44,546 bases of DNA from Burkholderiales bacterium (lineage in GTDB: Bacteria; Pseudomonadota; Gammaproteobacteria; Burkholderiales; Burkholderiaceae_C), in contig JAABPT010000113.1 of NCBI GenBank assembly GCA_011391855.1, positions 1-44,546 on the forward strand, in the 5' to 3' direction. Position numbers and translations under genes: made by a program. This document shows positions 22,876 through 32,029 of the stretch, piece by piece (within the stretch, counting starts at the first letter, position 1; each line of letters starts with the position of its first letter). The notes beneath the pieces are model-generated. The model was not told the DNA's origin and did no database searches. It saw only the letters and a program-made list of their open reading frames with translations.

Positions 22876-23250
22876 CTAGTGCAACAAGCCGGGGAAGACG
22901 AGTTCGAATTCGGGCACCGCGGCGTCGAAAGGCTGCGCTTCCTCGGTGATGCAGAAAAAGGTGCCGCGCATCTGCCCGTGCGGCGTGCCGATGCGCGTCC
23001 AGCTGGTGTATTCGAACTGCTCGCCGGGCTTGAGCAACGGCTGCTGGCCTACCACGGCCAGGCCACGCACCTCTTCGCCATTGCCTTCGGCGTCGGTGAT
23101 GATCCAGTGCCGTGCCACCAGCTGCGCCGTGATGTCGCCGGTATTGCGGATCGTCACCGTGTAGGCGAAGGCATAGGGCCCGTCGGGCGGGTTGGACTGC
23201 TCGGGCAGGTACTGCACGCGCACGTCGCAGGTGAATTGGGGGCGGGCCAT
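22876..23250 (-). CDS. apaG: ApaG protein
   Basis: A 124-residue single-domain protein of the ApaG/FBXO3-C family with an Ig/fibronectin-like fold. The family pattern is clear: YLPEQSNPPDGPYAFAYTVTIRN, ARHWIITDAEGNGEEVRGLAVVGQQPLLKPGEQFEYTS, and PHGQMRGTFFCI. In enterobacteria apaG is linked to apaH and to Co2+/Mg2+ resistance; its biochemical role is not settled. Here it starts the apaG-gcr pair (four bases apart). ATG 23250 is the expected start. It is 57 bases downstream of dbpA on the same strand. Confidence 0.93.
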   Translation of the reverse strand: MARPQFTCDVRVQYLPEQSNPPDGPYAFAYTVTIRNTGDITAQLVARHWIITDAEGNGEEVRGLAVVGQQPLLKPGEQFEYTSWTRIGTPHGQMRGTFFCITEEAQPFDAAVPEFELVFPGLLH

Positions 23251-23307
23251 TCGGGTGATTCTAGGCAGCGAATCCGCCCACGCGCCCCGAGGCGTATGGC
23301 CGCCCCG

Positions 23308-24693
<1,386 letters not shown>

Positions 24694-24713
24694 GGGGTCA
24701 GGGGGTCAAGGGT

Positions 24714-25154
24714 TCAAGGCGAGGTGCGGTCGATGCGCCGCGCCAGCAGCACCGAAGTAGTGGTCTTGCGCACGCCTTCGATGGCACCGATCTCGTCGAG
24801 CAGCGCGTCCAGCCGCGCGGTACTTTCGGCGCGCAGCAGCGCCATGTAGTCGAATTCGCCGCTCACGCTGCAGAGCTGGCGCAGTTCGGGAAAAGTGGCC
24901 AGGCGCTGCGTCACGTCGCGCGCCGACTTCGGCTCGGTGCTGATGCCCACGAAAGCCTCCACGCCGCGGTCGGCTTCTTCCTGCCCCAGCCGCACCGTGT
25001 AGCCCACGATCACGCCGCTGCGTTCCAGTCGCGCCAGCCGGGCCAGCACGGTGGTGCGCGCCACGCCGAGCTGGCGCGCCAGCGCGGCCGTGCTGGCGCG
25101 GGCGTTGGCCTGCAGCAGGGCGAGCAGGCGGCGGTCGAGGGGGTCCAGGGTCAT
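24714..25154 (-). CDS. Lrp/AsnC-family transcriptional regulator
   Basis: A 146-residue regulator. The helix-turn-helix is at residues 1-50 (DRRLLALLQANARASTAALARQLGVARTTVLARLARLERSGVI), and the RAM ligand-binding domain follows (YTVRLGQEEADRGVEAFVGI, LCSVSGEFDYMALLRAE, IGAIEGVRKTTTSVLL). The size is typical for the family. It is transcribed with dbpA and divergent from the AP2-like gene at 25360; the saccharopine/lysine dehydrogenase family gene beyond is a plausible target because lysine-catabolic genes are often Lrp-controlled, but this is only context. ATG 25154 lies in a good family position. Confidence 0.9.
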   Translation of the reverse strand: MTLDPLDRRLLALLQANARASTAALARQLGVARTTVLARLARLERSGVIVGYTVRLGQEEADRGVEAFVGISTEPKSARDVTQRLATFPELRQLCSVSGEFDYMALLRAESTARLDALLDEIGAIEGVRKTTTSVLLARRIDRTSP

Positions 25155-25333
25155 GCGGGCGGGTCGTATTCAGCCACCTATTGTCGTGGCAGCCGTACGG
25201 GTAGCCCGCTGGGGGCGGGCGGCGGCGCTGGGCATCGCGGCCGCCGGCCGATGCGGCTAAAGTCCCTGTCGACAGCCGCTGCGCCGCGGCTGCCGCACGA
25301 GGTACAACAAACAAGGCAAGGCACGGGGAGTCC
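25155..25333. promoter_or_regulatory. Divergent upstream region between lrp-like and AP2-like genes
   Basis: Region with no gene on either strand apart from the leader ORF that follows. A short hairpin-forming dyad CAGCCGC / GCGGCTG lies near 25272-25291. No clear -35/-10 elements were recognised. The strong Shine-Dalgarno GGGGAG (25325-25330) belongs to the leader ORF at 25334. Confidence 0.35.
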
Positions 25334-25363
25334 ATGAATCGAGCTCGGCTCGCACGGACATGA
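25334..25363 (+). CDS. Possible 9-codon leader peptide overlapping the AP2-like start
   Basis: ATG 25334 opens a nine-residue ORF (MNRARLART) that ends at TGA 25361-25363. The stop overlaps the ATG of the next gene (25360) in the sequence ATGA. The strong ribosome-binding site GGGGAG is three bases before this leader start, whereas the AP2-like ATG lacks one of its own. Ribosomes would translate the leader and re-start on the main gene. This could be a control device for AP2-like gene expression, or chance. Confidence 0.45.
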   Translation: MNRARLART

Positions 25364-25896
25364 AATTCAGACACGTCGTTCTTTTCAGTGGCGAAACCTT
25401 CAAGGTGCCGCAAGGCATCCAGCGCATCGACCACCGCGCCACGCACGGCTGGCAACTGCGCTACGGCGGCACCAAGATGTTCTCCGACCACAGCAGCGAC
25501 GGCAGCGGGGCGGCCGTCGCACTGGACAAAGCCACCAAGGAATTGCTCAGGCGCATCGCCACGCTTCAGGCGCCCACCACGCTGCAACACGGGCCCAGCC
25601 AGAACAAGACCAGCGACCTGCCGCCGGGCATCTCGGGCCCCATCGTGCGCCAGCGCCGCGGCGCCAAGGTCAAGGACGCCAGCCTGTCGGTGCTGATCCC
25701 GCGCTTTGGCGACAAGCCGCGCCGGCGCACCGTGTACATCGGCACCGAGAACACCTACACGCTGCAGAAGTACGAAGCCGCGCTGGTGCGGGCCATGCAG
25801 ATGCGCCAGGAGGCCGAGGCCGCCTACCGGCGCGACATCACGCGCGCCAAGCGCGCCGAAGGCCGCAGGCTCAAGGCCGAGCGCAAGGTCGGTTGA
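25360..25896 (+). CDS. Two-repeat protein, possible bacterial AP2-like DNA-binding protein
   Basis: A 178-residue basic protein with no signal or membrane segment. I see two similar units. The first (about 18-66) has GIQRIDHRATHGWQLRYGG, then FSDHSSDGSG and a helix AAVALDKATKELLRRI. The second (about 92-160) has PPGISGPIVRQRRG, SLSVLIPRFGDKPRRRTVYIG and a helix YEAALVRAMQMRQEAEAAYRR. The order of three strands, then a long helix, with the phrase 'GxxRI...GWxxRY', resembles AP2-type DNA-binding domains known from bacterial and phage HNH proteins. This is a weak but consistent match. The C-terminal tail is Arg/Lys-rich. It lies 138 bases upstream of a dehydrogenase gene whose promoter contains CGACGAAA repeats; it may control that gene. 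I am not certain of the family. Confidence 0.6.
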   Translation: MKFRHVVLFSGETFKVPQGIQRIDHRATHGWQLRYGGTKMFSDHSSDGSGAAVALDKATKELLRRIATLQAPTTLQHGPSQNKTSDLPPGISGPIVRQRRGAKVKDASLSVLIPRFGDKPRRRTVYIGTENTYTLQKYEAALVRAMQMRQEAEAAYRRDITRAKRAEGRRLKAERKVG

Positions 25897-26034
25897 CGCC
25901 GGGCGACGCCGTTTCGCCCGTTTGAGTCGACGAAACGTCGATCGGCTTGATTGTTTCGACGAAAGCGTGCTTTCTTTCGTCGTGGCCCGTCCCTAGACTT
26001 CCCGTCAGTTCAACACCTGTCGGGAGACACTTCC
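25897..26034 (+). promoter_or_regulatory. Promoter region with CGACGAAA inverted repeats
   Basis: The 9-bp arms CGACGAAAG (25957-25965) and CTTTCGTCG (25974-25982) form a perfect inverted repeat with an 8-base centre. A further CGACGAAA is at 25928-25935, followed directly by CGTCG, making CGACG-aaa-CGTCG. TTTCGACGAAA (25954-25964) is itself a palindrome. The repeated motif is most likely an operator cluster for the dehydrogenase gene that follows. The binding protein is unknown; the AP2-like and Lrp-like proteins encoded upstream are candidates. GGGAGA is the ribosome-binding site before 26035. Confidence 0.65.
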
Positions 26035-27129
26035 ATGCGCATCACCTTGCTCGGCGCCGGCCACATCGGCCAGACCATCGCCCGGCTGCTGGGCCACAGC
26101 GGCGACTTCGACGTGACCGTGGTCGACCGCAGCGCCGCCGCGCTGGCCAAGCTGGCCGGCGAACCCGTGCGGACGCGCCAGGCCGAAACCGCCGACGCCG
26201 CCGAATTGCTCAAGGTGCTGCGCGGCCAGGACGCCGTGCTCAACGCCTTGCCCTACCACCTGGCCACGCTGGCCGCCACGCAGGCGCGCGAGGCGGGCTG
26301 CCACTATTTCGACCTCACCGAGGACGTGGCCGCCACGCGCGCCATCAAAGCACTGGCCGAGGGCGCGGGCACGGTCTTCATGCCGCAATGTGGCCTGGCA
26401 CCGGGATTCATCGGCATCGTCGCGCACCACCTGGCGCAGGGCTTCGACAGCCTGCAGGAAGTGAAGATGCGCGTCGGCGCGCTGCCGGCCTTCCCCACCA
26501 ATTCGCTCAAATACAACCTGACCTGGAGCGTGGACGGCCTCATCAACGAGTACTGCCACCCCTGCGAGGCCATCCGCGGCGGCCGCAATATCGAGGTGCT
26601 GCCGCTGGAAGGCATGGAGCACTTCAGCCTGGACGGCACCGAATACGAGGCCTTCAACACCAGCGGTGGCCTGGGCACGCTGTGCGAAACGCTGGCCGGC
26701 CGCGTGCAGACGCTGGACTACAAGAGCGTGCGCTACCCCGGCCACCGCGACCTGATGAAGATGCTGCTGGAAGAGCTGCAACTCAACCAGGACACCGAGA
26801 CGCTGAAGGAGATCATGCGCAAGAGCATCCCCAGCACCATGCAGGACGTGGTGCTGGTCTTCGTCACGGTCAGCGGCATGCGTGATGGCTCGCTGGTGCA
26901 GGAGGTCTTCGCGCGCAAGATCTTCGCCGACCGCAGCGAGAACCACCCGCTGTCGGCGATCCAGATCACCACCGCCGCCGGCATCTGCGCCGCGCTGGAC
27001 CTGTTCCGCGAAGGCAAGCTGCCGCAGCGCGGCTTCGTGCGCCAGGAGCAGGTGGCGTTGCCCGACTTCCTGGCCAACCGCTTCGGCAGCGCCTACCAGC
27101 AAAGCCGGCAGGTGGAAAGCATCGGCTGA
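26035..27129 (+). CDS. Saccharopine dehydrogenase / lysine dehydrogenase family oxidoreductase
   Basis: A 364-residue NAD(P)-dependent enzyme. The Rossmann fold starts at once (MRITLLGAGHIGQTIARLLG), with GAGHIG at 7-12 and an acidic residue DR after the second strand. Family segments continue: VLNALPYHLATLAATQAREAGCHYFDLTED, MPQCGLAPGFIGIVAHHL, and the central LKYNLTWSVDGLINEYCHPCEAI region that forms the catalytic domain. The length fits bacterial lysine 9/epsilon-dehydrogenase-like members, which are shorter than saccharopine reductase. It probably acts on lysine or a related basic amino acid. The frame is open upstream to 25951, but the ATG at 26035 has a good ribosome-binding site and begins at the Rossmann fold. 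Preceded by a repeat-rich operator region. The exact substrate is not fixed. Confidence 0.88.
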   Translation: MRITLLGAGHIGQTIARLLGHSGDFDVTVVDRSAAALAKLAGEPVRTRQAETADAAELLKVLRGQDAVLNALPYHLATLAATQAREAGCHYFDLTEDVAATRAIKALAEGAGTVFMPQCGLAPGFIGIVAHHLAQGFDSLQEVKMRVGALPAFPTNSLKYNLTWSVDGLINEYCHPCEAIRGGRNIEVLPLEGMEHFSLDGTEYEAFNTSGGLGTLCETLAGRVQTLDYKSVRYPGHRDLMKMLLEELQLNQDTETLKEIMRKSIPSTMQDVVLVFVTVSGMRDGSLVQEVFARKIFADRSENHPLSAIQITTAAGICAALDLFREGKLPQRGFVRQEQVALPDFLANRFGSAYQQSRQVESIG

Positions 27130-27208
27130 CGGCAGCGCCGCCACGCCGCCGCTGCTGCTGCGGCCCTGCGCCGACGCAGGTTGCGGGCGGCCGGCACAAT
27201 CCCGGCGC

Positions 27209-27892
27209 ATGCCGATCCTGCAACAAATCAATTTCCAGGCCGCCATCGTCGACCTCGACGGCACCATGGTCGACACCGTGGGCGACTTCGAGGTGGCGCT
27301 GCGGCTGGCGCTGGCCGACCTGGGCTGGCCGCCGGTGGGCCGTGACTTCATCTCGCGCACGGTGGGCAAGGGCAGCGAATATCTGCTCACGCGCACGCTG
27401 GAACAGGTGGGCGCGCCGGCCGATCTGTACGAGCAGGCCTGGGCGCGCTACCAGCACCACTACCTGGCCATCAACGGCCAGTTCTCGGCCGTCTTCCCCG
27501 GCGTGGTGGAAGGCCTGAAAGTGCTGCGCGCGCGCGGCCTGCGGCTGGCCTGCCTGACCAACAAGCCCAACGCCTTCGCGCGCCCGCTGCTGGCGCTGAA
27601 GGGGCTGGACGTCTATTTCGAGCATGCCTTCGGCGGTGACGCCTTCGCGCGCAAGAAGCCCGACCCGCTGCCGCTGCTGCAGGCCTGCAAGGCGCTGGGC
27701 AGCGAGCCGGCGCGCACGCTGATGGTGGGCGATTCGCGCAACGACGCCGAGGCCGCACGCGCCGCCGGCTGCCCGGTGGTGCTGGTGAGCTACGGCTACA
27801 ACCATGGCGAGCCGGCGGCCAGCGCCCGGCCCGACGCAGTGATCGACCGCATCGACCAGCTCGCGGACCTGTTGGCGGTGTCGCTCGGTTAG
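27209..27892 (+). CDS. gph: Phosphoglycolate phosphatase
   Basis: A 227-residue HAD-superfamily phosphatase of the Gph/PGP type. Motif I is DLDGTMVDT with D15 as nucleophile and D17 as acid/base; motif II is T in LTNKPN; motif III is K in RKKPDPLP; motif IV is GDSRNDAEAARAAG. The cap domain between I and II is of the normal small type. It releases glycolate from 2-phosphoglycolate formed in DNA repair or photorespiratory-type reactions. In Burkholderiales gph commonly lies just before trpE, as it does here. The glycolate it makes could be used by the glcDEF operon elsewhere in the window. ATG 27209 is preferred over the longer open frame. Confidence 0.9.
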   Translation: MPILQQINFQAAIVDLDGTMVDTVGDFEVALRLALADLGWPPVGRDFISRTVGKGSEYLLTRTLEQVGAPADLYEQAWARYQHHYLAINGQFSAVFPGVVEGLKVLRARGLRLACLTNKPNAFARPLLALKGLDVYFEHAFGGDAFARKKPDPLPLLQACKALGSEPARTLMVGDSRNDAEAARAAGCPVVLVSYGYNHGEPAASARPDAVIDRIDQLADLLAVSLG

Positions 27893-27904
27893 ACTGCCGC
27901 CGCC

Positions 27905-28000
27905 ATGTGCATGGTCCACGCCACCCCCACACGCCCCACGGCAGGTTCCCGCGACCGGGGAGCCTGGCCCTGGCGCCGCTCGACGCTTTCCTTCGCCTGA
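27905..28000 (+). CDS. Candidate trp leader peptide ahead of trpE
   Basis: A 31-codon ORF (ATG 27905, TGA 27998) in the 220-base gap before trpE. It has two near-adjacent Trp codons (GAWPWRR) about ten codons from its end, the arrangement expected of a transcription-attenuation leader, and a dyad GACCG/CGGTC follows shortly after. No Shine-Dalgarno is visible before the ATG, and no T-run terminator can be recognised, so this is a suggestion only. Two Trp codons can occur by chance in this size of ORF. Confidence 0.35.
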   Translation: MCMVHATPTRPTAGSRDRGAWPWRRSTLSFA

Positions 28001-28112
28001 CCCCTGCGCCTGACCGGCAGCGGTCGGGCTCCAGCGGGTGCGGCCGATCTGGCCCGCGCCCACCGTCGAACGTGACGCGGCCCCGCAGCCCGGGGCTGCA
28101 GAGGGCACCCCA

Positions 28113-29591
28113 GTGATCACCGAACTCGAATTCCAGAGCCTGGCCGCTTCGGGCTACAACCGCATCCCGCTCATTGCCGAGGCCTTCGCCGACCTCGAGA
28201 CACCGCTGTCGCTGTACCTGAAGCTGGCCGGCGGCAGCAGCCACAGCTTCCTGCTCGAATCGGTGGTGGGCGGCGAGCGCTTCGGCCGCTACTCCTTCAT
28301 CGGCCTGCCGGCGCGCACGCTGCTGCGCGCCACCGGAAATGCCAGCGAGATCGTCACCGACGGCCAGGTGGTCGAACGTGTGGAAGGCAACCCGCTCGAC
28401 TTCATCGCGGCCTACCAGGCGCGCTTCAAGGTCGCGCTGCGGCCCGGCCTGCCGCGTTTCTGCGGCGGTCTGGCGGGCTATTTCGGCTACGAGACGGTGC
28501 GCCATATCGAACCCCGGCTGGCTGGCGCGAAGAAACCCGGCGGCATCGGCACACCCGACATCCAGCTGCTGCAGACCGAGGAGCTGGCGGTCATCGACAA
28601 CCTCTCGGGGCGGCTGTACCTCATCGTCTACGCCGACCCGGGCCAGCCCGAGGCTTACCACCGTGGCAAGCGGCGCCTGGCCGAACTCACCGACAAGCTG
28701 CGCTACAGCGTGAGTGCACCCCAGGTGCGGCGCGGCCCGGGCTATGCGGTGGAACGCGAGATGACGCGCGCCGAATTCGAAACCGCCGTGCTGCGCGCCA
28801 AGGAATACATCGCCGCCGGCGACTGCATGCAGGTGGTGCTGGGGCAGCGGCTGAGGAAGCGCTATACGGAAAGCCCGCTGTCGCTGTACCGCGCGCTGCG
28901 GTCGCTGAACCCCAGCCCGTACATGTATTACTACGACATGGGGGTTTTTCAGATCGTGGGCGCCAGCCCCGAGATCCTGGTGCGCCAGGAGCGCACCCCC
29001 GACGGCGGCCAGACCGTGGCGCTGCGCCCGATCGCCGGCACGCGCCCGCGCGGCGCCACGCCCGACCAGGACAAGCAGCTCGAAGCCGAACTGCTGGCCG
29101 ACCCCAAGGAGCGCGCCGAGCACGTGATGCTGATCGACCTGGCGCGCAACGATATCGGCCGCATCGCCGAGACCGGCAGCGTGAAGGTCACCGAGGCCTT
29201 CGGCATCGAGCGCTATTCGCACGTGATGCATATCGTGAGCAACGTGGAAGGGCGGCTCAAGCCGGGCTTGAGCGCGCTGGACGTGCTGCGCGCCAGCTTC
29301 CCGGCCGGCACGCTGAGCGGCGCGCCCAAGATCCGCGCCATGGAGATCATCGACGAGCTCGAACCCACCGAGCGCGGCATCTACGGCGGCGCCTGCGGCT
29401 ACCTCAGTTTTGCCGGCGACATGGACGTGGCCATTGCCATCCGCACCGGCGTCGTCAAGGACCAGACGCTGTACGTGCAGGCCGGCGCCGGCATCGTGGC
29501 CGACTCCGACCCGGGTGCGGAATGGCAGGAAACCGAGGCCAAGAACCGCGCCGTGCTGCGCGCGGCGGAACTGGTGGAAGAAGGGTTCTGA
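28113..29591 (+). CDS. trpE: Anthranilate synthase component I
   Basis: A 492-residue enzyme converting chorismate and ammonia (or glutamine via TrpG) to anthranilate, the first step of tryptophan synthesis. The N-terminal domain has the tryptophan feedback motif LLES (47-50) in SSHSFLLESVVGGERFGRYSFIGL. The chorismate-binding domain (about 220-475) has GDCMQVVLGQRL, LNPSPYMYYYDMG, the catalytic PIAGTRPRGATPDQD, LIDLARNDIGR, FPAGTLSGAPKIRAMEIIDELEP and the final AGAGIVADSDPGAEWQE. GTG 28113 (VITELEFQSL) matches the usual start MITELEFxxL; the frame is open earlier to 28038. It follows gph, as is usual in Burkholderiales. Unusually, trpG, trpD and trpC do not follow; the next gene is a DUF3300 protein. 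A candidate leader peptide lies upstream. Confidence 0.93.
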   Translation: MITELEFQSLAASGYNRIPLIAEAFADLETPLSLYLKLAGGSSHSFLLESVVGGERFGRYSFIGLPARTLLRATGNASEIVTDGQVVERVEGNPLDFIAAYQARFKVALRPGLPRFCGGLAGYFGYETVRHIEPRLAGAKKPGGIGTPDIQLLQTEELAVIDNLSGRLYLIVYADPGQPEAYHRGKRRLAELTDKLRYSVSAPQVRRGPGYAVEREMTRAEFETAVLRAKEYIAAGDCMQVVLGQRLRKRYTESPLSLYRALRSLNPSPYMYYYDMGVFQIVGASPEILVRQERTPDGGQTVALRPIAGTRPRGATPDQDKQLEAELLADPKERAEHVMLIDLARNDIGRIAETGSVKVTEAFGIERYSHVMHIVSNVEGRLKPGLSALDVLRASFPAGTLSGAPKIRAMEIIDELEPTERGIYGGACGYLSFAGDMDVAIAIRTGVVKDQTLYVQAGAGIVADSDPGAEWQETEAKNRAVLRAAELVEEGF

Positions 29592-29715
29592 ACGCGCCGC
29601 GGTCGGGCGTGTTTCGCGGGCGTGTTTCTTGGGCGCTGCCGGACCAGAGCCTGCGCGGTAGGATGATGCGTTTTCTGTGTGCAGTCCGGCCTCGATAGTC
29701 TCCAGTGGAGCGTCC

Positions 29716-31032
29716 ATGACGAAACCTCAAGCCGCCCCAGGGCGTCCCGACCGCGGCCATCGCGGTCGCAACTTGACCTTCGCGCTGAGCCTGTTGGCGG
29801 CCGTGTGCACGTCACCCGTGGGTGCACAGGCGCCTGCCGCCCCCGTGGCCGTTGCCGCCGCGCCGGCGGCGGAAGAACTCGAAACCCTGGTCGGCCGCAT
29901 CGCGCTGTACCCGGACGACCTGATCGGCATCATCCTGCCTTCGTCGACGAATCCGCTGCAGATCGTGCAGGCCGATCGTTACCTGCAGAAGCGCAAGGCC
30001 GACCCCAAGGCGCCCATCGACGAGAAGTGGGACGACGCCGTCAAGTCGCTGCTCAACTACCCCGACGTCGTGAAGATGATGAGCGACGACCTGGACTGGA
30101 CCAGCGCGCTGGGCGAGGCCGTGGTGGCCGATTCGGGCGCCGTGCTGGAAGCCGTGCAGGCCTTCCGCCGCAAGACGCAGGCCGCGGGCAACCTGAAGAC
30201 CGACGACAAACAGGTCGTGCAGGTGGAGAAGGAAGTCATCACCATCGTGCAGGCCAATCCCGAGGTGATCTACGTACCGCAGTACAACCCGACGACCGTG
30301 GTCACCGTGGGTTATGCGGGCTGGGGCTACTACCCGACACCCTACCCCGTCTACTACTACCCCTACCCGCCGGGCGCCGCCTTCGCCACCGGGCTGATCT
30401 GGGGCGCGGCCATCGGCGCGGCCTGGAACGGCGGCCACTACGCCACGCATTACGGCGGCAACAGCAATATCAATATCAACCGCAATACCAATATCAACAC
30501 CGGCGACATCAACATCGGCAGCGGCAATCGCGGTGACAGGCCCAGCCAGGGCGGTGGCGGCTCCAATCAGTGGAAGTCGAACAAGCAGCCCGGGCAGGTA
30601 AGCAGTTCCGTGGGCAAGACGCACGCGTCAGCGCGGCCCGGCGACTCACGACCGGGCGGCGGCGCACAGGCCGGCGGCGCAGGCGCGCGGCCGTCGACGC
30701 CGATGGCTGGCGGCGGTGGAGCGCAGCGGCCGTCAACCCAGCCCGCTGGCGGCGGAGCGACGCGCCCATCCACACAGCCGTCGGGCATCGGGGGCGGCGG
30801 TGACAGGGCGGGTGGTGCCAGCGCCGCCAACCGGGCCAGCCCGTCGGGCGGCGGCGCCTTCGGCGGCTATGACTCGGGCCGCCAGACGGGCATGGACAGT
30901 TCGCGCGGCGCTTCCAGCCGCAATTCGATGTCTGGCGGCGGCGCCAGCCGGCCTTCGCCCAGCGCAGGGGCGCGCAGCAGCGGTGGCGGTGCACGCGCCG
31001 GCGGTGGCGGTGGCGGCGGACGCCGGCGCTGA
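29716..31032 (+). CDS. DUF3300-family exported protein with Gly/Ser-rich tail
   Basis: A 438-residue protein. The signal peptide is NLTFALSLLAAVCTSPVGAQA. The DUF3300 domain (about 45-200) starts EELETLVGRIALYPDDLIGIILPSSTNP and contains WDDAVKSLLNYPDVVKMMSDDLDW and PEVIYVPQYNPTTVV. Then come a Tyr/Pro stretch and a hydrophobic Ala/Gly segment (FATGLIWGAAIGAAW), an Asn-Ile repeat (NINRNTNINTGDINIG), and a long low-complexity tail of Gly, Ser, Ala and Pro ending GGGGGGGRRR. DUF3300 proteins are secreted and their function is unknown. It lies 16 bases ahead of a DUF2950 gene; these two families are often encoded side by side, which suggests a common task. The ATG at 29716 follows GGAG. Confidence 0.88.
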   Translation: MTKPQAAPGRPDRGHRGRNLTFALSLLAAVCTSPVGAQAPAAPVAVAAAPAAEELETLVGRIALYPDDLIGIILPSSTNPLQIVQADRYLQKRKADPKAPIDEKWDDAVKSLLNYPDVVKMMSDDLDWTSALGEAVVADSGAVLEAVQAFRRKTQAAGNLKTDDKQVVQVEKEVITIVQANPEVIYVPQYNPTTVVTVGYAGWGYYPTPYPVYYYPYPPGAAFATGLIWGAAIGAAWNGGHYATHYGGNSNININRNTNINTGDINIGSGNRGDRPSQGGGGSNQWKSNKQPGQVSSSVGKTHASARPGDSRPGGGAQAGGAGARPSTPMAGGGGAQRPSTQPAGGGATRPSTQPSGIGGGGDRAGGASAANRASPSGGGAFGGYDSGRQTGMDSSRGASSRNSMSGGGASRPSPSAGARSSGGGARAGGGGGGGRRR

Positions 31033-31048
31033 CAGGGGGAGATTCAAC

Positions 31049-32023
31049 ATGACCCCAACCCCTTCCATCGCATCCAAGGCACAGCCCATGAACACGTTCC
31101 GCCACTGGCCCTCGTCCCTGCGCCGATTCGCGCTGCTTCTTGCTCTGACGCTGGCCGTCCCCTTTGCCGCACTCGCCGCCGCACAGCAGACCTATGCCAC
31201 GCCCGAGGCAGCGGCCGACGCGCTGATGGTCGCTCTAAAGGCCGACAGCGACCCAGCCATGGTCGCCATCTTCGGCGAGGAGCATCGCAACCTCGTCACG
31301 CAGTCCGACCGCGCAGCTTCCAGCGCCACGCGGGCGAAGATCCTTGCGGCGATGCAGACCTTGCGCGTGTTTCGGGAGCCCAGCCCCGACCGCCGCGTGC
31401 TGGTGATCGGCGACAAGGCCTGGCCGGTGCCCATTCCCCTGGTGCGCACGGGCGACCGCTGGCGCTTCGCCAGCGAGGAAGGCGAGGACGAGCTCATCAA
31501 CCGCATCGTCGGCGGCAACGAGCGCAACGCCATCTACGTGCTGCGTGCCTATGTCGACGCGCAGCGGGTCTATGCCTCGCGCGACCGCAACGGCGACGGC
31601 GTGCGCGAATACGCGCAGAAGCTGCGCAGCACTCCCACCCGGCAGGACGGGTTGCATTGGAAAGCCGACGCGGCCAAGGGCGAGGAGCTTAGCCCGTTCG
31701 GCCCGCTGGTGGCTGAAAGCGCTGCTTACTTCCAGGGCCACGAGGCGGGCGACCCCTACCGTGGCTACCGCTTCAAGATCCTGACGCGCCAGGGCCAAAG
31801 CGCCCCGGGCGGCGCCTACAGCTACCTTATCAATGGCCGCATGATCGCCGGCTTCGCGATGGTGGCCTACCCCGCCGACTACGGCCGCAGCGGCGTGATG
31901 AGCTTCATCGTCAACCACAACGGCAAGGTCTACGAGAAGGACCTGGGACCGAACAGCGCCAAGACCGGCGCCGCGCTGACGAGCTTCAACCCAAGCGCCG
32001 GCTGGAAGGAAGTGGCGCCCTGA
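31049..32023 (+). CDS. DUF2950-family exported protein
   Basis: A 324-residue secreted protein of DUF2950. The signal sequence has a long n-region, then FALLLALTLAVPFAALAAA. Family features: QQTYATPEAAADALMVALKADSD after the signal, LVIGDKAWPVPIPLVR, RWRFASEEGEDELINRIVGGNERNAI, the conserved YVDAQRVYASRDRNGDGVREYAQKLRSTP, and the C-terminal GGAYSYLINGRMIAGFAMVAYPADYGRSGVMSFIVNHNG. Function unknown; its partner is the DUF3300 gene 16 bases upstream. The start MTPTPSI at 31049 has a strong GGGGGAG; MNTFRH at 31088 would give a shorter, more standard signal peptide and remains possible. Confidence 0.88.
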   Translation: MTPTPSIASKAQPMNTFRHWPSSLRRFALLLALTLAVPFAALAAAQQTYATPEAAADALMVALKADSDPAMVAIFGEEHRNLVTQSDRAASSATRAKILAAMQTLRVFREPSPDRRVLVIGDKAWPVPIPLVRTGDRWRFASEEGEDELINRIVGGNERNAIYVLRAYVDAQRVYASRDRNGDGVREYAQKLRSTPTRQDGLHWKADAAKGEELSPFGPLVAESAAYFQGHEAGDPYRGYRFKILTRQGQSAPGGAYSYLINGRMIAGFAMVAYPADYGRSGVMSFIVNHNGKVYEKDLGPNSAKTGAALTSFNPSAGWKEVAP

Positions 32024-32029
32024 AAACGG

